A stretch of 64,000 bases of DNA. It comes from Nitrosomonas halophila. Its GTDB lineage: Bacteria > Pseudomonadota > Gammaproteobacteria > Burkholderiales > Nitrosomonadaceae. Below the pieces are notes generated by a model. That model made no database searches. It had not been told where the DNA came from and was given only the letters and a program-made list of their open reading frames with translations. Below, one piece after another: positions 58,882-64,000 of the stretch. The position numbers were made by a program, and so were the translations under genes. The DNA is taken from assembly GCF_900107165.1 (NCBI RefSeq), contig NZ_FNOY01000003.1, positions 1-64,000 of the forward strand, given 5' to 3'. Within the stretch, counting starts at the first letter, position 1, and each line of letters opens with the position of its first letter.

Positions 58882-60093
58882 ATGAGAAGACCGTCGTCCC
58901 AGAAAGCAAAATATCCAGGCGCACCAGCCTTGCGTGAGCTTGTCAAGGTAGCCAGAGGACTGGCACAGTCCAGCAGCCGAATCGAGGATGCTTTCTGGGA
59001 GAAGCGGCTGGATGGTGTTGTCCAGTCACTATTGGCCGCTAGCGATGATCAAACGCTACAGTTGGCACTCGACCGGCTGCAGGATCTGGAACCGGAAGTC
59101 TATGCCGAAATACTCTATGCCATCGAGGCGTCGGTCGAGTGTACAAAATGGATGGAGGCGGACCAGGAATACGATGTATTGCTGTTTGCAATGCCGATTC
59201 TGGCCTGGTCACAGAGACAGGATGCCATTCCCTGTGGAATGGTCTCCGATAGCCTTATCGCCGATCTGCAGGCACTGCTGACAACGCTGGTATTCGCCAA
59301 GGGGACCAGGATAACCCTGACCAACTATATGCTGTGTCCGCAACAGATACGGGGGCATTACCATTTTCTGTATGATTTGGCGCAACAATTGCGACCCGTA
59401 GCAGTTGCGGGTCAATCCGTTATGCATTTGGGAGTGCCGGTACCTGGCAAGATTGATGCATCACCAGGAATCAGGTTTGTGGTGGGTGCAGCGGCTACGC
59501 CCCGGGGGGAGGCTATTTTTTGTTGGCAAAACATACGCGGCCATGCGCGGTTGGCAGACAAATTCCAAGTTGACGAACCGGAAATAGAGGGTTGGCAAAC
59601 CGAGGTCGATAAGCTTCTGCAAGCGCTGTTTCCAGACTGTGCGGTACGCTCGGTTATGCCCGATGCCTTTTTTGCTGGCGCCCGCACCGCCGCTCATCTG
59701 ATCCGTCCATTCTCGGTTTATGCTTGTCTCGATTATCTAATAGCCAGCGGTATCGCCATGGATTCATTAACTGCGGTGATAGCTCCTGTTCTGGGAGAAC
59801 TGCACCATGAATACCGCATCAGTTTGATTTGTACCAAGACTGGAGAAGTACTTCATGGCATTATCTGGTCCTTGGCTAACAACGAATCTGCCGGCATGCC
59901 CGTCATCTCGGAAATTCAGGCTATCCTGCACGAGTGTGGTATAACCAGAATGGTTGTCTTGGGCAATATACACGATCTTGAACCTGATTCTGAAACAGAA
60001 TATGCGAGCTGCCTGTTTCCCAACCTTGAAGGGAAAATGGTCAAGAAGAGCCGAATGAGCGATTTCAAAGAACTATCAGGGTACTTACATTGA
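58882..60093 (+). CDS. DUF2863 family protein
   Basis: The 403-residue protein belongs to a conserved family largely limited to Betaproteobacteria, with no known function. It has no signal peptide or membrane helix and no clear catalytic motif. It begins with a basic segment ([15 protein letters not shown]). It lies 17 bp after the rubredoxin reductase gene and 16 bp before yciI-like, so co-transcription is likely; this alone does not reveal its job. Confidence 0.75.
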   Translation: MRRPSSQKAKYPGAPALRELVKVARGLAQSSSRIEDAFWEKRLDGVVQSLLAASDDQTLQLALDRLQDLEPEVYAEILYAIEASVECTKWMEADQEYDVLLFAMPILAWSQRQDAIPCGMVSDSLIADLQALLTTLVFAKGTRITLTNYMLCPQQIRGHYHFLYDLAQQLRPVAVAGQSVMHLGVPVPGKIDASPGIRFVVGAAATPRGEAIFCWQNIRGHARLADKFQVDEPEIEGWQTEVDKLLQALFPDCAVRSVMPDAFFAGARTAAHLIRPFSVYACLDYLIASGIAMDSLTAVIAPVLGELHHEYRISLICTKTGEVLHGIIWSLANNESAGMPVISEIQAILHECGITRMVVLGNIHDLEPDSETEYASCLFPNLEGKMVKKSRMSDFKELSGYLH

Positions 60094-60109
60094 CAAAAGA
60101 GAAAAATAC

Positions 60110-60412
60110 ATGCTCTATTTGATTTACGGGGAGGATGCTCCCAACAGTCTGGCGCAGCGCATGGCGAATCGGCCCGCGCATCTGACACGCTTGCAAGCCT
60201 TGCAGGAAGAAGGGCGACTCCTTTTGGCTGGGCCTTGTCCGGCTATCGATTGTGCTGATCCTGGGCCGGCGGGTTTTTCCGGCAGCTTGATTGTGGCTGA
60301 ATTTTCTTCTTTCGAGGAAGCGCAACACTGGGCTGATGCGGATCCCTACAAATCGTCCGGTGTGTATGCAAAGGTCAGCGTGAAGCCATTCAAGAAAGTC
60401 TTGCCGGAATAA
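60110..60412 (+). CDS. YciI-like protein
   Basis: The 100-residue protein has the YCII ferredoxin-like fold pattern: [35 protein letters not shown] with the conserved His, and the C-terminal [20 protein letters not shown]. Family members may be small hydrolases or lyases; the substrate is unknown. It closes the short operon started by the reductase. Confidence 0.88.
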   Translation: MLYLIYGEDAPNSLAQRMANRPAHLTRLQALQEEGRLLLAGPCPAIDCADPGPAGFSGSLIVAEFSSFEEAQHWADADPYKSSGVYAKVSVKPFKKVLPE

Positions 60413-60630
60413 TTTCATGTGTTCAATAATTGTTTATGAACTCAAGCTGGCTCAAGCTCTCCAATCTTGCGAATGCCTGTCGTATCAAATATGGGAGAAG
60501 GCATCCAGGCTGGATTGGCATGGGTGACTCGTGTCTCGTTGTTCACTAAAAAGGATTCATCCGTGCCCTGTTAAGGCATACGCTTATTAAGCCAATTTAT
60601 TAACCTCACTATAAATCCAAAGGTAATTTT

Positions 60631-61428
60631 ATGCGTTTAATCAAATTTATGTTTTGCGTGCCCTTCATTGTCCTGAGCCTGGCCGTTGTGTCGCCCTTGC
60701 ATGCCCAAAGTGGCGGTACGGTTGCTAAAGTCAATGGTGTGGCCATTCCCCAGGCACGTCTCGATCTCATGGTCAAAGCTGCGGTCGCGCAAGGACAACC
60801 GGATACCAATGAAATGAGAAATGCGCTGCGTGAAAATTTGATTGCAGAAGAAATCATTGCGCAGGAAGCGGTAAAGAAGGGTCTGGATCGTGATCCGGAG
60901 GTCGTGACCCAGATCGAGCTTGCGCGTCAAGCAGTCCTGATCAGAGCATTCCAAGCGGATTACATCCGGAACAATACCATCAGTGATGCCGAGTTGCGTA
61001 AAGAATATGAAGCAGTCAAGTCGCAGATGGGGGACAAGGAATATAAAGCACGTCATATTCTCGTGGAAACTGAGAAAGAAGCCAAGGACATCGTTGCCAT
61101 GCTCAAAAAAGGCGGCTCATTCGAAAAATTGGCAAGCGAACGTTCCATCGACAGCGGCAGCAGGGACAATGGCGGGGAGTTGGGCTGGAGCCCATCTGCG
61201 GTATATGTCAAGCCGTTTGCCGATACATTGAAAAATCTGAGGAAAGGGGAGTTGACCAGTCAGCCGGTGCAGACAACATTTGGCTGGCATATCATACAAC
61301 TGGATGATGTGCGGGCTGCTGTGCCACCCACTTTTGAAGAGGTCAAGCAGAATATGCAACAACGCGTGCTGCAGCGCAATTTTGCCGAGCTGGTTGAGTC
61401 GTTGCGTAAAAAAGCCAAGGTACAATAA
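60631..61428 (+). CDS. periplasmic peptidyl-prolyl isomerase, parvulin type
   Basis: The 265-residue protein has a signal peptide ending in LHAQ (about residue 28), a SurA-like helical N-terminal domain and one parvulin domain (KARHILVETEKEAKDIVAML, GGSFEKLASERSID, GGELGW, GWHIIQLDDVR). It helps fold exported proteins. It stands alone and converges with alr; a strong hairpin and MITE B2 separate them. Confidence 0.92.
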   Translation: MRLIKFMFCVPFIVLSLAVVSPLHAQSGGTVAKVNGVAIPQARLDLMVKAAVAQGQPDTNEMRNALRENLIAEEIIAQEAVKKGLDRDPEVVTQIELARQAVLIRAFQADYIRNNTISDAELRKEYEAVKSQMGDKEYKARHILVETEKEAKDIVAMLKKGGSFEKLASERSIDSGSRDNGGELGWSPSAVYVKPFADTLKNLRKGELTSQPVQTTFGWHIIQLDDVRAAVPPTFEEVKQNMQQRVLQRNFAELVESLRKKAKVQ

Positions 61429-61442
61429 GCAACTGGACCTTG

Positions 61443-61472
61443 TCGGGCGCATGGGTCCCTGGATGCGCCCGA
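61443..61472. terminator. strong hairpin after the parvulin gene
   Basis: TCGGGCGCAT (61443-61452) and ATGCGCCCGA (61463-61472) are perfect 10-bp arms around a 10-base loop, 14 bp after the stop. A short T run lies on the minus-strand side, so it may serve transcripts in either direction. Confidence 0.6.
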
Positions 61473-61475
61473 AAA

Positions 61476-61649
61476 CTAGGCGGCTGTCCGAGAATAGCGA
61501 GAGAGACTGATCTACTGCGAACGAGCCTGGCTGGCCGGATTTTCCGATCCTTTGTTGAATAGAAGGACTATTCGCCTCAAATGATCAAAAAATCCTTGCT
61601 CAGCCAGCTTCGCCCTCGCTACGATCGCTATTCTCGGACAGCCGCCTAG
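61476..61649. mobile_element. family B MITE (B2) at the stop codon of alr
   Basis: The 174-bp element, CTAG at both ends, is clearly related to B1 (50393-50559), with ends GGCGGCTGTCCGAGAATAGCG and CGCTATTCTCGGACAGCCGCC, a nearly perfect 21-bp inverted repeat. The shared interior includes CGCCTCAAATGAT. The right CTAG contains the TAG stop codon of alr. Confidence 0.88.
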
Positions 61650-62731
61650 GAACGGGTGACCGATCTTACGCGCGGAGAAAGTGCAGCGAGCAGTTCATAG
61701 CTGATAGTGCCTGCGCTTTCAGCAACGCGCTCAACGGGTAATCCCTCTCCCCATAGCGTCACCGGGCTGCCAATCCTCGCCTGCTCGATACCACTCAAAT
61801 CGACGCTCAACATATCCATCGAAACCCGTCCTATCAGGCGGGTACGCTGACCCTCAACCAGTACCGGCGTGCCTGTGGGTGCATGGCGAGGGTAGCCGTC
61901 CGCATAGCCTGCAGCAACAATTCCAATCCGCATGGGGCGATCTGCCACAAACTGTCCGCCATAACCCAATCTGTCTTGTGGATTGAGGTGTTGGATGGCG
62001 ATGATCTGGCTGGTTAATGTCATGACCGGCCGCAAGCCGAGTTCATCGCCTGTTTTCTCGATCAGCGGGGATGCCCCGTAAAGCAGCAGGCCTGGACGGA
62101 CCCAGTCTGCATGAGTCTGGGGGTAACGCAAGATAGCTGCAGAGTTGGCCAAGGTCCGGGGCAGGCGCTCGGCTCCTTGTGGCTGGAGGGTGATAAAGCG
62201 ATTCAATTGCTGATCGATATCATGCTTTTCCTGCGGGTCGTCAGCACAGGCGAAATGCGTCATCAGCGTAATGCTGCTGACAAAAGCTTGTTGCCTGAGC
62301 GTATCCAGTGCGGTACGGCCTTGTTCGGGTCTGAAGCCGAGCCGGTTCATGCCGGAATTGATTTTGAGAAAAACATCGAGTTTCTCAATTTCCTTGCACG
62401 AGGGCAACATGGCTAATTGCTCATGATGATGGATGACGGTACTTAGCTGATATTGCGCCAATACTTTCAGTTCCGCTATCGAGAAGAACCCTTCCAGCAG
62501 TAGAATGGGTTGCCGGAAGCCGGCTTCCCGCAATTGTACAGCCGCTTCCAGCTCCAATACGGCAAACGCATCGGCATCACTCAGTGCCTGCGCACAGCGG
62601 AGCAGGCCATGCCCATAGGCATCGGCTTTGATGACAGCGATGACGCGTGCATGGCGCACATGCCTGCGAATGACGGAAAAATTATGCCGTAAGGCGGCAC
62701 GATCGATAATGGCGCAAGTTGGACGGTACAT
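61646..62731 (-). CDS. alr: alanine racemase
   Basis: The 361-residue fold-type III PLP enzyme has the PLP Lys35 in AVIKADAYGHG, and the second catalytic residue Tyr in DRLGYGGQFV. It makes D-alanine for peptidoglycan. The frame remains open 77 codons further upstream, but the ATG at 62731 gives the family N-terminus (MYRPTCAIIDRAALRHN). The stop TAG comes from the CTAG shared with MITE B2. Confidence 0.95.
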   Translation of the reverse strand: MYRPTCAIIDRAALRHNFSVIRRHVRHARVIAVIKADAYGHGLLRCAQALSDADAFAVLELEAAVQLREAGFRQPILLLEGFFSIAELKVLAQYQLSTVIHHHEQLAMLPSCKEIEKLDVFLKINSGMNRLGFRPEQGRTALDTLRQQAFVSSITLMTHFACADDPQEKHDIDQQLNRFITLQPQGAERLPRTLANSAAILRYPQTHADWVRPGLLLYGASPLIEKTGDELGLRPVMTLTSQIIAIQHLNPQDRLGYGGQFVADRPMRIGIVAAGYADGYPRHAPTGTPVLVEGQRTRLIGRVSMDMLSVDLSGIEQARIGSPVTLWGEGLPVERVAESAGTISYELLAALSPRVRSVTRS

Positions 62732-63094
62732 TATGCTGTTTGCCGCAGCAAGGAAATAGGGGGTGTGTCGATGATGCAAGCTATCCCGATGGGATTTTTC
62801 GCGTGCATTTGTCCAGCGGGTTGGTCTGGCCATGTGAGTATGCCAGCATACCGGACTGCCGTGAGCTTCGAACGGCTGGAGGAGCGCTTCATCAATTTGG
62901 ACTGCCCGACAAAACCATGGTTGGGAGTCCCGCGCCTGTGTTTGCCCTTGTACGCCTGCCATACACCAGCATTGCGGCTTTGCACCCGGTCTCTTTTGTA
63001 GAAGAACATCGGTGCAGGAATGAGATCAGGAGGGGGCACTGGTGAGGGTAGAGGAGCCGTCTAAATCGAAAGAGATATGGCCGTATTGGTGTTG
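62732..63094. other. 363-bp intergenic region upstream of alr
   Basis: Several frames are open by chance, including the upstream extension of alr, but none has a ribosome site or recognisable family features. No promoter or repeat was identified. Confidence 0.4.
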
Positions 63095-64000
63095 TTAATG
63101 CCGCAGCTGGGTTGTATCTGGCCGGGTGGACGTTGCTCCAGTCAGAGGCTGTGGATCCAGGGTGGCAACCGTTAAAAAGTCATCGATCAGATATTTCTTG
63201 GCGACTTCCTGGACTTGCTTGGCTTGAACTGCCTGCAGTCCCTTTAAAATAGTATCCGCATCCCGATGGGAAAGTCCCGCGCTTTCCAGCCTGCCAATTT
63301 GCATGGCCTGCGAGAACATTGAGTCAAGCTGGTAAACATGGGCCGCTACGACTTGTGCCTTGACGCGGGCGAGCTCTGCCGCCGTGATGCCGGATTCGAC
63401 AATCTGGCTGATTTCAGCCCGTATCGATTGCTCGAGTTCATCAATGGTTTTATCTTCGCTCGGTGTGCCATCAAAATAAAACATGCCGGGGCCACGAGCG
63501 ATCGCGCTGTAACCGGCGCCTACCGAAATGGCGATGCGGGCTTCGCGCACCAGCGCTCTATTCAGTCGCGCGGAAGCGTGGCCATCCAGCACGCCGGCCA
63601 GGATTTCCAATGCATAAGGCTCCCACTCGTTTTGCGGGTCGCTCAGAGTCGGTGCTTTGTATCCCATCAATAGATAAGGCAGTTTTGCGGGCGCCTTGAC
63701 CCGCAGGCGCTTGATGCCAACCTGGGGAGGTTCCGCCTGGGGCTTGCGTTCAGCAATACCCGGTAACGGGCGGGCATTGGCCTTGCCATAGTGCTGTTTT
63801 GTCAATGCGAGTACATTTTCCGGATCCACATCGCCAACCACGACCAGAACCGCATTGTTGGGGGCATACCAGCGGTTGTACCATTCCTGATTGTCGCTGA
63901 CCTGCATATGCTCCAGATCATTCATCCAGCCGATCACTGGCCGCCGGTAAGGATGGGTCTGAAATGCGGTGGCGATCATTTTTTCGTAGAGCAGGGAACG
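63095..64000 (-). CDS. M16-family zinc peptidase, C-terminal part (runs off the window)
   Basis: The visible 301 codons continue to the window edge in frame (RSLLYEK before MIATAFQTHPYRRP). They cover the end of the first M16 domain (YAPNNAVLVVVGDVDPE) and the second, inactive-type domain. The HxxEH zinc site should lie upstream, outside the window. Family members degrade peptides, often in the periplasm; such genes commonly occur in pairs. The C-terminus is complete. Confidence 0.88.
   Translation of the reverse strand, partial: RSLLYEKMIATAFQTHPYRRPVIGWMNDLEHMQVSDNQEWYNRWYAPNNAVLVVVGDVDPENVLALTKQHYGKANARPLPGIAERKPQAEPPQVGIKRLRVKAPAKLPYLLMGYKAPTLSDPQNEWEPYALEILAGVLDGHASARLNRALVREARIAISVGAGYSAIARGPGMFYFDGTPSEDKTIDELEQSIRAEISQIVESGITAAELARVKAQVVAAHVYQLDSMFSQAMQIGRLESAGLSHRDADTILKGLQAVQAKQVQEVAKKYLIDDFLTVATLDPQPLTGATSTRPDTTQLRH

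Noticed and set aside
62732-62962. 77-codon upstream extension of alr
   Set aside because: Alanine racemases begin near the chosen ATG; the extension has no similarity to the family and no ribosome site.
1-64000. CRISPR arrays, phage genes, toxin-antitoxin pairs or defence islands
   Set aside because: No regularly spaced repeats, integrases, phage structural genes or defence-type genes were found; the DUF853 HerA-like ATPase stands alone without a nuclease partner.

Overview
The window reads as chromosome of a betaproteobacterium, most likely an ammonia oxidiser of the Nitrosomonas group. The tpiA-secG-tRNA-Leu-nuoA-N order and a DUF2863 gene point to Betaproteobacteria. A CADD-type para-aminobenzoate (pABA) synthase, known to replace pabABC in Nitrosomonas europaea, points to Nitrosomonas. 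The genus is an inference from gene content; no 16S gene or ammonia oxidation gene lies here.

Layout. 1-4.1 kb: edge of a surface-polysaccharide region (IS200 right end, broken QueC-like gene, P-loop kinase, LMW tyrosine phosphatase, MsbA-like exporter). 4.3-9.0 kb: minus-strand run gpmA-envC-like-ctpA-moeB. 9.2-25.3 kb: tpiA, secG, tRNA-Leu(GAG) and a complete 14-gene respiratory complex I operon, closed by a terminator. 25.7-32.3 kb: PQQ-type sugar dehydrogenase, htpG, a guanidinium exporter behind a guanidine-II (mini-ykkC) riboswitch, a CNNM/DUF21 protein and a Na/Pi cotransporter. 32.9-40.6 kb: one-carbon/folate block with metE, metR, two copies of the CADD-type pABA synthase, glyA and nrdR. 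40.6-46 kb: four-gene nonulosonate-like surface sugar operon (NeuB-cupin, NeuA-HAD, Gfo/Idh oxidoreductase, glycosyltransferase). 46-64 kb: housekeeping genes (tyrS, MepM-like peptidase, anmK, erpA, HerA-like ATPase, gloA, rubredoxin, thiD-thiE, hemL, mlaA, htpX, rubredoxin reductase, DUF2863, YciI, PpiC, alr, M16 peptidase).

The most unusual segment is 35.0-38.7 kb. A unit of about 2 kb (5' end of metE, the metE/metR control region, metR, pABA synthase) was duplicated in tandem. One metR has lost two internal segments, including the whole DNA-binding domain, and the second metE 5' end is a dead remnant. The two pABA synthase genes are nevertheless almost identical, silent sites included, which suggests recent gene conversion. 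The Chlamydia homologue is a single-turnover enzyme that consumes its own tyrosine, so gene dosage may matter directly.

Two families of small non-coding mobile elements (MITE-like) occur. Family A (3 copies, 3-bp TWA target duplication) and family B (2 copies, CTAG target duplication) sit at or within a few bases of stop codons in four of five cases. One family A copy has its unoccupied target site preserved in the other arm of the tandem duplication.
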